Positions 34,015 through 43,629 are shown, counted from the stretch's first letter. The stretch is DNA of 64,000 nt from Bifidobacterium xylocopae (GCF_003315615.1 NZ_PDCH01000004.1:45949-109948), one strand, 5' to 3'. Translations and numbers: made by a program. The notes: a model not told the origin generated them from the sequence alone.

Positions 34015-34415
34015 GTTGCGCTCCCTATATTCTTCCCGACAAATACTCAAATCCAGACCGGTGAGTTCGGCCAGGCCCAAGCCTTCCCCATGGTACGCGG
34101 CCTGCCGGATTTTCCCTAAATTAGCATCCCATGCCAACATCGATGCGCGGCCCGACCTCTGCTGTCGCCACGCGTTCATGGGGATGGGAGAAAGGAAGCA
34201 AGCCCGCGGGCAGTATCCTTGCGTGGCAACAGTGTTTCCGGGGGACGGAAGACCTATTGCGCTGCCTCGTAGCGGGATGCGACCCGCTATGGATAATCGT
34301 GCGTGCCGATGATCCATTCCTTGACGAAGGACGGGCGGACCCGAAGACCAGGGAGCGTCCGTCCTGTTGCCCCGCACCCTCCCCCTCGGGAATCGCAGCG
34401 CGGCTGGTATGTCTG
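34015..34415. other. 401-nt non-coding gap between hpf and secA
   Basis: No convincing gene. Open frames on both strands here are unlike known families. A hairpin candidate lies at 34329-34364 (GGACGG and CCGTCC arms) just after hpf on the minus strand and may terminate it. A -10-like TAATTT reading toward secA sits near 34117-34125, giving a leader of roughly 100 nt. Confidence 0.5.
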
Positions 34416-35084
34416 TTACTTGCCGGCTTGTTTGGCGTGATCGGCGGTGTCGATCTCGAAGACGCCGTAGGACCAGCCATGCCGGTGGTAGACCACGGAG
34501 GGACGACCGGTCTCCTTATTGACGAAGAGGAAGAAGTCGTGCCCGATCAGCTCCATCTCGTACAGGGCTTCGTCGATGGACATGGGATCGGCGATGTGGA
34601 GCTTGCGACGGATCACGATGGGCGTATCCCCCACCTGGACCTCGACCGACTCGCCGGGACCCAGATCCGACGCCATGGCATCCAGCTGGGCGGAGTTGTC
34701 CGGGTTCGGTGCCTGGACCCGCTCAGGGAGCTGTTCGGGCTCGACGTCCATAGGCATCGGGACGTGTTCAAGACCACGGCGGTGGTTCTTACGGCGGTCT
34801 CGCGCACGACGCAAACGGAGGGTCAGCTTGTCCAGGGCCAGATCGAGTGCGGAGAATTCGTCGGCCGATGATGCCTCCGCCCTTATGACGGTCTTGCCGG
34901 CGATGACCGTCAGCTCGACTCGCTTGGCCGAATCCGCCTGCCGTGGGTTGCCCTCGTGGGTAAGTACGATCTGCACCCGCTGGGCGTCGGGGGCTATGGC
35001 GGTCACACGATTCATCTTGCTTTCTGCGACGTCACGGAACTTCTGCCTGATCTGCGTATGGCGCCCGGTAATGACGATGTCCAT
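34416..35084 (-). CDS. hpf: Long-form ribosome hibernation promotion factor
   Basis: A 222-residue long HPF. The N-terminal ribosome-binding domain is residues 1-100 ([12 protein letters not shown], then VQIVLTHEG and [15 protein letters not shown]), with a basic helix ([16 protein letters not shown]). A linker leads to the C-terminal dimerisation domain ([20 protein letters not shown], then [16 protein letters not shown]). Long HPF pairs two 70S ribosomes into inactive 100S particles in stationary phase. AAGGAGG sits 5 nt before the ATG. It precedes secA on the same strand. Confidence 0.94.
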   Translation of the reverse strand: MDIVITGRHTQIRQKFRDVAESKMNRVTAIAPDAQRVQIVLTHEGNPRQADSAKRVELTVIAGKTVIRAEASSADEFSALDLALDKLTLRLRRARDRRKNHRRGLEHVPMPMDVEPEQLPERVQAPNPDNSAQLDAMASDLGPGESVEVQVGDTPIVIRRKLHIADPMSIDEALYEMELIGHDFFLFVNKETGRPSVVYHRHGWSYGVFEIDTADHAKQAGK

Positions 35085-35220
35085 GTGGACCTCCTTGTAT
35101 GAAAACGGGCTGGACCCGTTACCGTGGGCCTGGGGGCTGCATTACCCTCCCGCCTAGCTATGATTGTAGCCGACGACCGATCAGCTTGCGCCACCAGACA
35201 CGCGGTCCGACCCCATCGGC

Positions 35221-35226
35221 TATGCT
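35221..35226 (+). promoter_or_regulatory. Candidate -10 of rnpB
   Basis: TATGCT ends 6 nt before the first paired base of the RNase P RNA. A clear -35 is not seen. The position is right for a promoter giving a near-mature 5' end. Confidence 0.45.
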
Positions 35227-35232
35227 GATTGA

Positions 35233-35592
35233 GCGTGAGACCTCTCGATGGCCGCGGCGGCCTTCGGACCGCTGAGGAACTTCCGGGCTCCATAGAGCAC
35301 GATGGCGGATAACGTCCGCCCAGGGTGACCTGAGAGAGAGCGCAACAGAGAGCAGACCGCCCACCTGATGGTGGGTAAGGGTGAAAGGGCGGTGTAAGAG
35401 ACCACCGGGCCGCTGGTGACAGAGGTCGCATGGCAAGCCTCATCGGGAGCAAGGCCAAGCAGAAGGCATTCAGGGGTTGCTCGCCCCGCCTTCGGGTAGG
35501 CCGCTAGAGCCTGGCGGCGACGTCAGGTCGAGATGGATGGCCATCCGTTCCCTTCGGGGACGACAGAACCCGGGGTATGAGGGGCCTCACGC
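35233..35592 (+). ncRNA. rnpB: RNase P RNA, bacterial type A
   Basis: The catalytic RNA of RNase P, which removes tRNA 5' leaders. Conserved blocks are present in order: GAGGAACTTCCGGGCTCC near 35273 (CR-I), ACAGAGAGCAGACCGCC, GTAAGGGTGAAAGGGCGG and TGTAAGAGACCACC, GGAGCAAGGCCAAG, and ACAGAACCCGGGGTATGAG at the 3' side. Helix P1 forms between GCGTGAG at 35233-35239 and CTCACGC at the 3' end; GATGGCC near the 5' end pairs with GGCCATC for P2. The CR-I sequence has CTTCC where many actinobacteria have CGTCC. The ends are estimated from pairing. It ends 8 nt from the recX stop. Confidence 0.92.
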
Positions 35593-35600
35593 ATCATATG

Positions 35601-36455
35601 TTATGTTTCGTCGTGCGAATCGGCGAACAGGTCTCCGGCCACCTGCCGAATCAATGATGGATTATGGCCTTTCCTGCCACCTGCCGACCACAGGCGGCGC
35701 TTGCGCACCTGGGGGTCCATGCCTCGTGTCCTACGGGCCAGCTTGCGCCCCAGCTCATAGGCTGAATCCACGAACAGTCCACGCTCTGCGGCCTGGGCCA
35801 CAACCCGTTCGGCGAGACTTGTCTCGAGCCCCTTACGGGTCATCTCACGCAAGGCACCCCGCTCGCCAAGGTTACGACCCAGGCAATAACGCAGGTAGGA
35901 GCGTGCATAGGACTCGTCGTCCACCAGACCGAGTTCCTCCATACGTTTGACTGTACCTTCGACGGTCTCAGGAGCATAACCTTTGCCGGTCAACCGTTCA
36001 TACAAGGCCTTGCGGGGGCGAGCCGCCGCGTCGAGCAGGGTCAGGGCCGCCTCCCGACAGGCCTCCTCATCGTTGGGGTCTTCCAATCCACCATCGTTTA
36101 TGGCGCGGCCCCTTGAACCGAACCCGCCTTGTTTGGGAGGCCGCTGCCTCCTACGGCGGCGCCTGACTCCCCCATGCGACCCGCGACAGGCGCCGTCCCC
36201 GTCTTCTTCGTCACTGGTATGGCCGAAAGCTCCTCCGGATGGCAACCTCCGGTCGGTTTCATCAGGGCCTTTCGGGGCAGTATCCTGCCCCAGCACTTCG
36301 TACTTCCGGCCTCCCAGGGGTTTGGTGGGGTCAATCGTCGACCCGGGGCCGTCGACCCGGGGCCGCTTGCGCGGCCCGTGACCCTTTGGTCCGCACTCTT
36401 GATCCGACTCAATCAGGACGGGATGTGACCTGAGGAAGGATGAAGCCTCGATCAC
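35601..36455 (-). CDS. recX: Regulatory protein RecX
   Basis: A 284-residue RecX-family protein, which modulates RecA filaments. The RecX three-helix repeats occupy about residues 125-265 (LTLLDAAARPRKALYERLTG, LVDDESYARSYLRYC). The first 120 residues are an unusual hydrophilic extension with a run of six Arg (GVRRRRRRQRPPKQ) and Gly/Asp-rich segments, about doubling the usual length. The start is GTG at 36455, with GAGGA about 6 nt before it, 8 nt after the recA stop, so the two should be one transcript and share LexA control. Confidence 0.88.
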   Translation of the reverse strand: MIEASSFLRSHPVLIESDQECGPKGHGPRKRPRVDGPGSTIDPTKPLGGRKYEVLGQDTAPKGPDETDRRLPSGGAFGHTSDEEDGDGACRGSHGGVRRRRRRQRPPKQGGFGSRGRAINDGGLEDPNDEEACREAALTLLDAAARPRKALYERLTGKGYAPETVEGTVKRMEELGLVDDESYARSYLRYCLGRNLGERGALREMTRKGLETSLAERVVAQAAERGLFVDSAYELGRKLARRTRGMDPQVRKRRLWSAGGRKGHNPSLIRQVAGDLFADSHDET

Positions 36456-36463
36456 GTCTGTCC

Positions 36464-37663
36464 TCAGGCTGCCTGAGCCGCGAGCACCGGAGCACCCTTG
36501 GCAGTTGTCTTTGTCTTGGCACCGTCGGCCGATGACCTGTCACCTGGGGCCTGTCCCGCGGATGTCTCACCGGCTGGATCCGCGGCCCCTTGTGCACCCC
36601 CTCCGGCTTCATCGGGAGCAGGAGTAAGTCCGAAGGCGACCTTGACCTTGTCCTCGATCTCATGGGTGAGCCCGGGATTATCCTTCAGGAACTGCCGGAC
36701 GTTCTCCCTGCCCTGGCCCAGTTGATCGCCCTCGTAGGTGAACCAGGATCCGGATTTCTTGATCACGTTGGACTGAAGGGCCATGTCGATGACCGAACCC
36801 TCCTTTGAGATGCCTTCACCGTAGAGGATGTCAAATTCAGCGATCTTGAAAGGCGGGGCCATCTTGTTCTTGACGACCTTGACCTTGGTGCGGTTGCCCA
36901 CCGCCTCATCCCCGTTCTTGAGGGTCTGGATGCGCCGGATGTCCAAGCGGACCGAAGCGTAGAACTTCAGGGCCTTGCCGCCAGTCGTGGTCTCGGGGGA
37001 GCCGAAGAAGACACCGATCTTCTCACGGAGCTGATTGATGAAGATGGCGGTCGTGTTCGCCTGGGAGAGGGCGCCGGTCATCTTGCGCAAGGCCTGGCTC
37101 ATCAACCGGGCCTGAAGGCCGACGTGGCTGTCACCCATGTCGCCTTCGATCTCGGCCTTGGGCACGAGGGCGGCCACCGAGTCGACCACAATCACGTCAA
37201 GGGCACCCGAACGGATCAGCATGTCCGCGATCTCCAAGGCCTGCTCGCCGTTGTCCGGCTGCGAGACAATCAGCGAATCCGTATCCACCCCCAACTTACG
37301 GGCGTATTCGGGGTCGAGGGCGTGCTCGGCATCGATAAACGCCGCCACTCCGCCATTGCGCTGGGCATTGGCCACCGCATGCAAGGCCAGGGTGGTCTTA
37401 CCCGAGGACTCCGGGCCGTAGATCTCCACAATCCTGCCCCGTGGCAGCCCCCCGATGCCCAGGGCCATGTCCAAGGCCAGGGAACCGGTGGGAATCACCT
37501 CGACGTCCTGGACCGGCTTGTCGCCCAGGCGCATGGCCGATCCTTTGCCGAAGTTCTTCTCCACCTGGGCCAGGGCTGTGTCCAGGGCCGCCTTGCGACG
37601 TGGATCCATCCCGTCAAGGTCTTCCACCTTGCCCTTGGACTTGCTGTTGGTCTGATGTGCCAT
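36464..37663 (-). CDS. recA: Recombinase RecA
   Basis: A 399-residue RecA that forms filaments on single-stranded DNA, drives strand exchange and triggers LexA self-cleavage. Walker A is GPESSGKTT (83-91), followed by [17 protein letters not shown], Walker B ([15 protein letters not shown]), the L1/L2 loop region ([33 protein letters not shown]). The C-terminus is extended with a Gly/Ala/Thr-rich tail. AGGAG lies 7 nt before the ATG. A LexA box is upstream at 37817-37830. Confidence 0.97.
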   Translation of the reverse strand: MAHQTNSKSKGKVEDLDGMDPRRKAALDTALAQVEKNFGKGSAMRLGDKPVQDVEVIPTGSLALDMALGIGGLPRGRIVEIYGPESSGKTTLALHAVANAQRNGGVAAFIDAEHALDPEYARKLGVDTDSLIVSQPDNGEQALEIADMLIRSGALDVIVVDSVAALVPKAEIEGDMGDSHVGLQARLMSQALRKMTGALSQANTTAIFINQLREKIGVFFGSPETTTGGKALKFYASVRLDIRRIQTLKNGDEAVGNRTKVKVVKNKMAPPFKIAEFDILYGEGISKEGSVIDMALQSNVIKKSGSWFTYEGDQLGQGRENVRQFLKDNPGLTHEIEDKVKVAFGLTPAPDEAGGGAQGAADPAGETSAGQAPGDRSSADGAKTKTTAKGAPVLAAQAA

Positions 37664-37800
37664 CTGGCTCTCCTATCGATGCTTCGTGTGCAGCCCACCC
37701 TAAGCGCCGGTGCACCACCGCTCCAACCCAACCGCACGTTGTGGTCGAATGTGGCTCCGCCCCCACCTCCGACAAGACGCAGGGTTCTGCCGATGATTAG

Positions 37801-37830
37801 ATTATAACCCATGATACGAACATATGTTCG
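37801..37830 (-). promoter_or_regulatory. recA promoter with LexA/SOS box
   Basis: A perfect palindrome CGAACATATGTTCG at 37817-37830 matches the actinobacterial/Gram-positive SOS box (CGAAC-N4-GTTCG). On the minus strand it is followed 10 nt later by a perfect -10, TATAAT (37801-37806). The box therefore covers the -35 region, where LexA would block RNA polymerase. It controls recA and most likely recX. Confidence 0.9.
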
Positions 37831-37846
37831 AATAGCGTCGGGGCGC

Positions 37847-38080
37847 TCAGGCGGCGGGCAGAGGCGGCGCGTTGTGGTCCCTGCCCCAGCGCCTGGAATC
37901 AGGCACCTCCATCTGATCGCATAAAAGGTTCCAGACCACCCGTGGCTCCATTCCAGCATCCAAAGCCTCAAGGACGGTCATCGAATCAAGTCGGGCCAAC
38001 CGCTGATCCTTGGCCAGGCTACGCCCGTAGACACGGCCGAAGACTTCCTCCAGAAGGGCCCAGAATTCACGTTCTTTCAC
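37847..38080 (-). CDS. DUF3046 protein
   Basis: A 77-residue protein of the DUF3046 family. It has the family pattern REFWALLEEVFGRVYGRSLA, then RLARLDSMTVLEALDAG and PRVVWNLLCDQMEVP. The family lies beside recA in many actinobacteria; its function is unknown. The start is GTG with AAGGTGG upstream. The LexA box of recA lies 16 nt after its stop. Confidence 0.9.
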   Translation of the reverse strand: MKEREFWALLEEVFGRVYGRSLAKDQRLARLDSMTVLEALDAGMEPRVVWNLLCDQMEVPDSRRWGRDHNAPPLPAA

Positions 38081-38117
38081 AACACACCACCTTATGGCAT
38101 GAAGCCCATACGCGAAA

Positions 38118-38141
38118 CGCCCGGCCCTGACGGACCGGGCG
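38118..38141 (-). terminator. Terminator after clgR
   Basis: On the minus strand, CGCCCGG and CCGGGCG form a 7-bp GC stem over a 10-nt loop, followed by TTTCGC. It lies between the clgR stop and the DUF3046 start. Short but well placed. Confidence 0.6.
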
Positions 38142-38163
38142 CCACGCTGAGCCAGATGACCTC

Positions 38164-38685
38164 TCAGCCCTGGTTGCTGGTCTCCAGATAATCAGCCACC
38201 AGACGCAGGGTCTGAGGCACACCGAGACCGAGGGCCACCGCGATCGAACTCAGAAGTTCCGAACTGGCCTCCTTCTGCCCGCGCTCCACCTCGGAGAGGT
38301 AACCGAGCGACACCCCGGCCTTCTCGCTGACCTCCCGCAGGGTCTTGTGATCATTGGTGCGCAGCTCACGCAAGACATGGCCCAAAGCCTCCCGCAGGGA
38401 GACCTCCTGCCCTTCCCGCTGAACCGGCCTATCAGTCGTTTCGTCATTCTTGCCGGCGCTAACGCCGTCCTCTTGCATCCACATCTTGTTCAGGCTGGCC
38501 TGACGCTCTTCCTTCGCCTTCTTGGCAGCCCGGGCCCGCATCACCTGCTGCTGGGCGAAGGCGACAGCGCGCCGCTGAGCCGGCGTCAAATCCCGTACGC
38601 GGGCGTTCCTGTCCTGGGTGGGAGCCGTTGGTGTCAGTTCGAACCTGTCCTTGGACCTGGTCAACACGGTCTCTGCCTTGTTCAT
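38164..38685 (-). CDS. clgR: ClgR-type transcriptional regulator
   Basis: A 173-residue protein. The C-terminal 80 residues form an XRE-type helix-turn-helix domain ([53 protein letters not shown]). In other actinobacteria, ClgR activates clp protease and other stress genes. The N-terminal half is basic and Gln/Ala-rich. I start at 38685 ([11 protein letters not shown]), with AAAGGGG about 6 nt before; ATGs further up lack a site. It lies between cinA and DUF3046-recA, the expected neighbourhood. Confidence 0.85.
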   Translation of the reverse strand: MNKAETVLTRSKDRFELTPTAPTQDRNARVRDLTPAQRRAVAFAQQQVMRARAAKKAKEERQASLNKMWMQEDGVSAGKNDETTDRPVQREGQEVSLREALGHVLRELRTNDHKTLREVSEKAGVSLGYLSEVERGQKEASSELLSSIAVALGLGVPQTLRLVADYLETSNQG

Positions 38686-38790
38686 CGCAGCCCCTTTCGC
38701 CTTTCGTGTGTTCACCGTCACCATGCCCAAACACCATAGGGGGTCGATTATTCCCAGCACGAAACCGCACACGGTTCCCTGTGACCTATC

Positions 38791-39390
38791 TCACGCCTTG
38801 AGTTTCCTGGGAGCAAGGAGCTGATCAAGCCTGACCAGCAGCTGCCGGACTGTGCCCCGACGGACACGTTCACGCGAACCCGGGAGGTGCAGTTCATAGG
38901 AGAGCAGGTGGTAACCGTCAAGCGCCAGCCCCCCCAGAGCGTCACCAGGCAGGACCCCGTCCGGAACAGCGATGGCGACATATACCAGCCCTGCCGGCCG
39001 GCCGTTGTCCGGCCCCGGCCCGGCCACGCCAGTCGTGGACAACCCCAACACCCGTCCTTCATGCCCAGGTTGGGTATAAAGCCTGGCGGCCCCCAGGGCC
39101 ATTTCCTGGGCCACACGCGGGTGGACGGCCCCATGCTCGGCCAGTAGCCCCGGGGTGACCCCCAGGACGGAGGCTTTGGCTTCGATGTCATAGGTGACCG
39201 CCGAACCCAGGAAGACATCGGAGGCACCGGGAACCCGCACGAAGGCATCGGCCATGAGGCCACCCGTCAGGGATTCGGAAGCAGCCAGCAAGAGATCGAG
39301 GTCCCTGCAACGGTCCAGAATCCGCCTTGCCAGCCGATCATCCCCGGATGCAGTGGCAGTTTCGCCGCGCCTGCCCTTCATTCCTTCCAT
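38791..39390 (-). CDS. CinA C-terminal-domain protein (nicotinamide-nucleotide amidase-like)
   Basis: A 199-residue protein of the CinA C-terminal/PncC family. Motifs: AASESLTGGLMADAFVRVPG, GSAVTYDIEAKASVLGV, LSTTGVAGPGPDNGRPAG and GLVYVAIAV. In other bacteria this domain deamidates nicotinamide mononucleotide in pyridine-nucleotide salvage. I start at 39390 (MEGMKG), with GGAAGG 10 nt upstream; the ORF open further upstream overlaps pgsA. It sits 50 nt after pgsA. Confidence 0.85.
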   Translation of the reverse strand: MEGMKGRRGETATASGDDRLARRILDRCRDLDLLLAASESLTGGLMADAFVRVPGASDVFLGSAVTYDIEAKASVLGVTPGLLAEHGAVHPRVAQEMALGAARLYTQPGHEGRVLGLSTTGVAGPGPDNGRPAGLVYVAIAVPDGVLPGDALGGLALDGYHLLSYELHLPGSRERVRRGTVRQLLVRLDQLLAPRKLKA

Positions 39391-39439
39391 ATCACCAATA
39401 CCTTCCGCCCATGCATCCCATCCGCCATGACCTCCGCGG

Positions 39440-40051
39440 TCACCGGTGGCCGAGAGCGCCGCGCATGTACTCGAAGCCCGAATACAGGCACAGGACCAGG
39501 GCCAGGAGGATGACCCCCCGAGCCACCGACACATACCAGGTACCCAGCCGCTCAAGGGGCGCCAGCAGCAGGGCCAGACCGACACACTCGAACAGGGTCT
39601 TGTATTTGCCTGCCTGGGAGGCTGCTATGACTTTGCCTCCATTATCTATAACGAAGAAGCGCATGACCGTGATGCCCAGTTCGCGGATCAGGAAGAGGAC
39701 CGTCACCAGCCACCAGATCTCACCGAACATAGAGGCAATCACCAGAGCGGAGCAGATCAGGAGCTTGTCGGCGATAGGGTCCATCAGCTTGCCCAGTTCG
39801 GTGACCTGATCGTACTTGCGGGCCAGGTAGCCGTCGAGCTTGTCGGTCGAGGCGGCCACGACGAACAGGACAGTGGCAGCCCACCGCAGCCCCAGGCCAC
39901 CCGACCCCCAGGCGCCCGATCTCGCGTATAGGCCGATGAAGACCATGACCAGCACAATGCGGACGTACGTGACGATGTTCGGCGGGCTGTTCCACCCTTC
40001 AAGCAGGGAGCGTCCTCCGCCACCCGTCCTGGTCTGAGAATCGTCCTGCAT
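39440..40051 (-). CDS. pgsA: CDP-alcohol phosphatidyltransferase (phosphatidylglycerophosphate synthase type)
   Basis: A 203-residue inner-membrane enzyme. It carries the CDP-alcohol phosphatidyltransferase motif spread over DKLDGYLARKYDQ and ELGKLMDPIADK (four Asp residues). Several hydrophobic helices surround it. The likely product is phosphatidylglycerophosphate, based on family and the conserved position next to ftsK. GGAGAGG precedes the ATG. The first 20 residues are hydrophilic and Gly-rich (MQDDSQTRTGGGGRS). Confidence 0.9.
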   Translation of the reverse strand: MQDDSQTRTGGGGRSLLEGWNSPPNIVTYVRIVLVMVFIGLYARSGAWGSGGLGLRWAATVLFVVAASTDKLDGYLARKYDQVTELGKLMDPIADKLLICSALVIASMFGEIWWLVTVLFLIRELGITVMRFFVIDNGGKVIAASQAGKYKTLFECVGLALLLAPLERLGTWYVSVARGVILLALVLCLYSGFEYMRGALGHR

Positions 40052-40114
40052 TACCTCTCCTTGGTATCTGTGCCTGCTTCCTATCCTAGGCGCCCGCCCG
40101 ACCGCCGGTCCGGA

Positions 40115-42979
40115 TCAGCCAGCAGCCGGGCCATCCCCGGCCGGCGCCTGGCCGATTGACTCGGTCTCGCCGCGAATGAAGGCCAGGGCCTCCTGAAGCT
40201 GTGGCGGCTGGACCAGCACTTCCCGGGCCTTGGACCCCTCCGATGGTCCGACCACACCGCGCGACTCCAGCAGGTCCATGAGCCGTCCGGCCCGGGCGAA
40301 GCCCACCCGCAACTTGCGCTGGAGCATGGAGGTGGAGCCAAACTGGGTGGTGATGACCAGCTCGGCGGCCTGGAGCAGTTCGTCCATGTCGTCGCCGATG
40401 TCCTCGGCGATCTCCTTCTTGCGGTCCGCACCCTGGGCCATCTGCTCGATGTCCTGCCTGTAATGCGGCTTGCGCTGGGTGCGCACGAAGTCCACGGCCT
40501 TGCGGATCTCCGATTCAGACACCCAGGCTCCCTGGACCCTGGTTGGCTTGGCCTGCCCCATGGGCAGGAATAGGGCATCGCCCTGCCCGATCAGGGTCTC
40601 CGCACCGGTGGCGTCCAGGATCACGCGCGAGTCGGTCGAGGAGGAGGTCGCGAAAGCCAACCGGGAGGGAATATTCGCCTTGATCAGGCCTGTGACCACG
40701 TCCACGGAAGGACGCTGGGTGGCAAGGATCAGATGCACACCGGCTGCGCGGGCGAGCTGGGTGATGCGCTGGATGGATGATTCCACATCGTTCTTGGCCA
40801 CCATCATCAGATCGGCCATCTCGTCCACCACGACCAGCAGGTATGGATATGGGGCCACCTTGCGGTTGGAACCAGCCGGTGCGTGAACCTTGCCTTCGCG
40901 TACGGCCTTGTTGAAGTCCTTTACGTGCCGGAAGCCGAAGAACTGGAGGTCGTCGTAGCGTGCGTCCATCTCCTTGACCACCCATTCGAGGGCCTGGGCC
41001 GCCTTCTTGGGATCAGTGATGATGGGGGTGAGCAGATGCGGGATGCCCGCGTAGGCCGACAGCTCCACCCTCTTCGGGTCGACCAGGATGAGCCGCACCT
41101 GTTCCGGGGTGGCTCTCATGATGACCGAGGTGAGCATGGAGTTGACGAAGGAGGATTTGCCCGAGCCGGTGGCGCCGGCGACCAGCAGGTGGGGCATCTT
41201 GGTCAGGTCAGCGGTGATGAAATGGCCTTCCACATCCTTGCCCACTGCCGTGAGCATGGGATTGTCGTCGGCCTGCGCCTGCCGGGAGCGCAGGACGTCG
41301 CCCAGGTGGACGATCTCGCGGTCCACGTTCGGTATTTCGATGCCGATCGCGGACTTGCCAGGTATCGGCGAAAGGATGCGCACGTCGGAAGAGGCCACAG
41401 CATAGGCAATGTTGCGCCTCAGATTGGTGACTTTCTCCACTTTTACACCCGGCCCCAGCTCCACCTCATATTGGGTGACCGAGGGGCCGCGCAGGAAGCC
41501 GACGACCTTCGCGTCGATCTCGAACTGGCGGAAGGTCGATTGCAGGGCCGTGATGACGGTGTCGTTGGCCTGGGTGCGGGCCGCATGGGGCTTGCCCTTG
41601 ACCAGCAGCTCGGTGGACGGCAGCTGGTATGGACCCTCGGATTCCGGTTCCTCCGGGCCGTCCCCGGCAGCCTGAGCGCCGGTGGCATCGGATCCGGCAC
41701 CCGGCTTCGTATCCTGGAGCCCGCGAACCGCGGCGGCCGCGGCGGCCGCGGCGGCCCAGGGATCTTCGGCTCCCTCCCCGGAAAGTTCGGCGGGAGTGAC
41801 GGCGGATCGTACGGCCACCTCAGGCTGGGCAGCCTGTATTGCCGGCATGTCATCCTTGGCGCCCCCCGCCGAGGCCCCATGATCCGGACCCTGATAGGTC
41901 GGTCCCCCCAACGCCCGATCCACATCCACCGCATCCGCGGACGGCCCGCCGGATATGCCGGCAACCGCATCGTCGGTCTGCGGGTCCAGCCTGGTCACAG
42001 GGGTCTGGCCATGAATCCTGGCGGCACGGTCGAAGGGGTCGTCCGCCTCATAATGCTCAAGAGCGTCCTGGTCCTTGTCCGCTCGCCCCCTGTGGAGCAG
42101 GCGCGACAGCCAGCCGGTGTGCCTTCGGCCGGTGCCCGAATCACCATCCGCCGAGCCGTCAACCGCGGAATCATCCTGCGCATGCGTGGGCACCCCAGGG
42201 GCGAAGGCAAGCGTGTCTTCCCCCACCCGTACCTCGTTCGGGAAACGGGCCTCCCGCTCGCCCCCCTGAGCCCCGGCCCTCCGGCCCACACCGAAGTACG
42301 CGGTGAGCGGCCGGACGAGGGCATCTATATGGACCTGGAAAATCAGCTGCAGGGCAAAGACCGCCAGCAGGACGAAGATGATGGTCGCGAACACCGGGGA
42401 AAGGCCCCAGGCCAGCGGCGAACCGAGCGCAAAGCCCAACAGGCCTCCGGAACGACGCACCGCGCCGATATCGAAACGGCGTATGGAGGAGATCATGACA
42501 ATATCCAGAATCGAGCAGATCGACCACAGGAGCAGGGTCAGTCCTCCCAGAGAATGGGCGTTGCCCGACCCTTTGCCCGCATGCGCGACGAGGCGCCAGA
42601 AGAACCAGACCAACACCACCGGCAGAATGACCGAGGGCAGGCCCAGCGCCGCTGAGGCAAGGAAGTGCAGGGCCCGTCCCAGGACCCCGTCCACACGGAA
42701 CCACTCCGAAGCGCAGAAGAGGATGGCCGCGACCAGAATCAGGAAGCTCAGCCCATCCTTGCCGTATGCAGGGTCGTACCTCTCATCCCCGGCCACGGCG
42801 CGTACAGCCTTGCCCAAGGTCCTGGGAAGCCAGAGCATGGCCTTGGTCCAGCCGGATTCGCCGGAATCCCCTTCGGATGCACGACGGTCACGACCGCCCT
42901 TGCCTGCGGCGGACCCCGCCGAGGCGGAACGGGCGCGGGATCGACTGGAGCGCTGGTCTGAGGGATTCAATCTAGTCAT
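40115..42979 (-). CDS. ftsK: DNA translocase FtsK/SpoIIIE
   Basis: A 954-residue membrane-anchored DNA pump. About five hydrophobic helices lie in residues 77-215. A 200-residue low-complexity linker follows, including nine consecutive Ala. The motor has Walker A (GATGSGKSS, about 600-608) and Walker B ([12 protein letters not shown], about 712-723). The C-terminal gamma winged-helix reads [17 protein letters not shown] and [17 protein letters not shown], which normally reads polar sequences near dif. It should help clear and resolve chromosomes at the division septum. It precedes pgsA on the same strand. Confidence 0.95.
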   Translation of the reverse strand: MTRLNPSDQRSSRSRARSASAGSAAGKGGRDRRASEGDSGESGWTKAMLWLPRTLGKAVRAVAGDERYDPAYGKDGLSFLILVAAILFCASEWFRVDGVLGRALHFLASAALGLPSVILPVVLVWFFWRLVAHAGKGSGNAHSLGGLTLLLWSICSILDIVMISSIRRFDIGAVRRSGGLLGFALGSPLAWGLSPVFATIIFVLLAVFALQLIFQVHIDALVRPLTAYFGVGRRAGAQGGEREARFPNEVRVGEDTLAFAPGVPTHAQDDSAVDGSADGDSGTGRRHTGWLSRLLHRGRADKDQDALEHYEADDPFDRAARIHGQTPVTRLDPQTDDAVAGISGGPSADAVDVDRALGGPTYQGPDHGASAGGAKDDMPAIQAAQPEVAVRSAVTPAELSGEGAEDPWAAAAAAAAAVRGLQDTKPGAGSDATGAQAAGDGPEEPESEGPYQLPSTELLVKGKPHAARTQANDTVITALQSTFRQFEIDAKVVGFLRGPSVTQYEVELGPGVKVEKVTNLRRNIAYAVASSDVRILSPIPGKSAIGIEIPNVDREIVHLGDVLRSRQAQADDNPMLTAVGKDVEGHFITADLTKMPHLLVAGATGSGKSSFVNSMLTSVIMRATPEQVRLILVDPKRVELSAYAGIPHLLTPIITDPKKAAQALEWVVKEMDARYDDLQFFGFRHVKDFNKAVREGKVHAPAGSNRKVAPYPYLLVVVDEMADLMMVAKNDVESSIQRITQLARAAGVHLILATQRPSVDVVTGLIKANIPSRLAFATSSSTDSRVILDATGAETLIGQGDALFLPMGQAKPTRVQGAWVSESEIRKAVDFVRTQRKPHYRQDIEQMAQGADRKKEIAEDIGDDMDELLQAAELVITTQFGSTSMLQRKLRVGFARAGRLMDLLESRGVVGPSEGSKAREVLVQPPQLQEALAFIRGETESIGQAPAGDGPAAG
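41730..41756. repeat. 9-bp tandem repeat coding poly-Ala in ftsK
   Basis: GCGGCGGCC-like 9-bp units repeat about three times and code for a run of nine Ala in the FtsK linker. Such tracts can slip and change length between strains without frameshift. Confidence 0.75.
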
Positions 42980-43063
42980 AGCCTTACCAGACTACCCGCG
43001 CCTGCGGTCTTCACGCCCGCCGAAACCATCGCGTCCACAAACAATCCCAAAGCGACCTGCCGG

Positions 43064-43594
43064 TCAGTCCCCCGATTCCCCTGACTTCAGCCGATTGCGG
43101 CTGCGCGCTAAGGAACGGAGCGCCTCGATCACCCCTGCACCCTGGTCAAGCACAGCTTGGGCCGCCTGGGTGTCATCGCGGCCCACGGCCTGCCAATAGC
43201 GGGTTTTGACATCCACATATCGCCGTCTGAGCCGCAATTCCTCCATCTGCCGGTCCAGACTTCGCCCCTGTGCGGCCATGAGTTCCACCTGCCGTCCGGC
43301 ACCCTGGGGGCCGCTGGAGCGGTTGGACAGATACTCGCGCATATGGCTCAGGGGCATGCCCGTCGCGTTCAGACAGGCTATGTTCATCAGGACATCCAGG
43401 TCGTCATCGCTGTACATGCGGTGGCCTGAGCTGGGGTCACGGGATATCGGCCCCAGTATGCCGATGGATTCGTAGTATCGGAGCGTGGATTCAGGAAGGC
43501 CCGATACCAGGGAGGCCTCGCGGATCGTATGCCATGACGGTGCGGTTTGAGCATCCGCATCCCCAGGGCGGGATCGTGAAATGGAAGCTGTCAT
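43064..43594 (-). CDS. MerR-family transcriptional regulator
   Basis: A 176-residue regulator. The MerR helix-turn-helix is at residues 20-90 (YTIREAS-type start in SWHTIREASLVSGL, then STLRYYESIGILGP). A helix of about 60 residues follows for dimerisation, with a Gln/Arg-rich segment (RQVELMAAQGRSLDRQ); no Cys cluster for metal sensing is seen, so the effector is unknown. The ATG at 43594 lies only 6 nt after a -10-like TAGACT and has no ribosome-binding site, so the mRNA is probably leaderless. Its promoter and operator overlap the end of miaA. Confidence 0.88.
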   Translation of the reverse strand: MTASISRSRPGDADAQTAPSWHTIREASLVSGLPESTLRYYESIGILGPISRDPSSGHRMYSDDDLDVLMNIACLNATGMPLSHMREYLSNRSSGPQGAGRQVELMAAQGRSLDRQMEELRLRRRYVDVKTRYWQAVGRDDTQAAQAVLDQGAGVIEALRSLARSRNRLKSGESGD

Positions 43595-43600
43595 GCATCC

Positions 43601-43629
43601 AGTCTATGAACTTCAAGTACTTGAAGTCA
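43601..43629 (-). promoter_or_regulatory. MerR-type operator-promoter inside the miaA 3' end
   Basis: On the minus strand: TTGACT (-35, 43624-43629), an 18-nt spacer holding most of a perfect 16-bp palindrome CTTCAAGTACTTGAAG (43611-43626), then TAGACT (-10, 43601-43606). Long spacer plus central palindrome is the hallmark of MerR-regulated promoters. The palindrome includes the last codons and stop of miaA. Confidence 0.8.

Noticed and set aside
34131..34871. 246-codon plus-strand frame across the hpf-secA gap
   Set aside because: More than half is antisense to hpf; the rest has no recognisable protein features.
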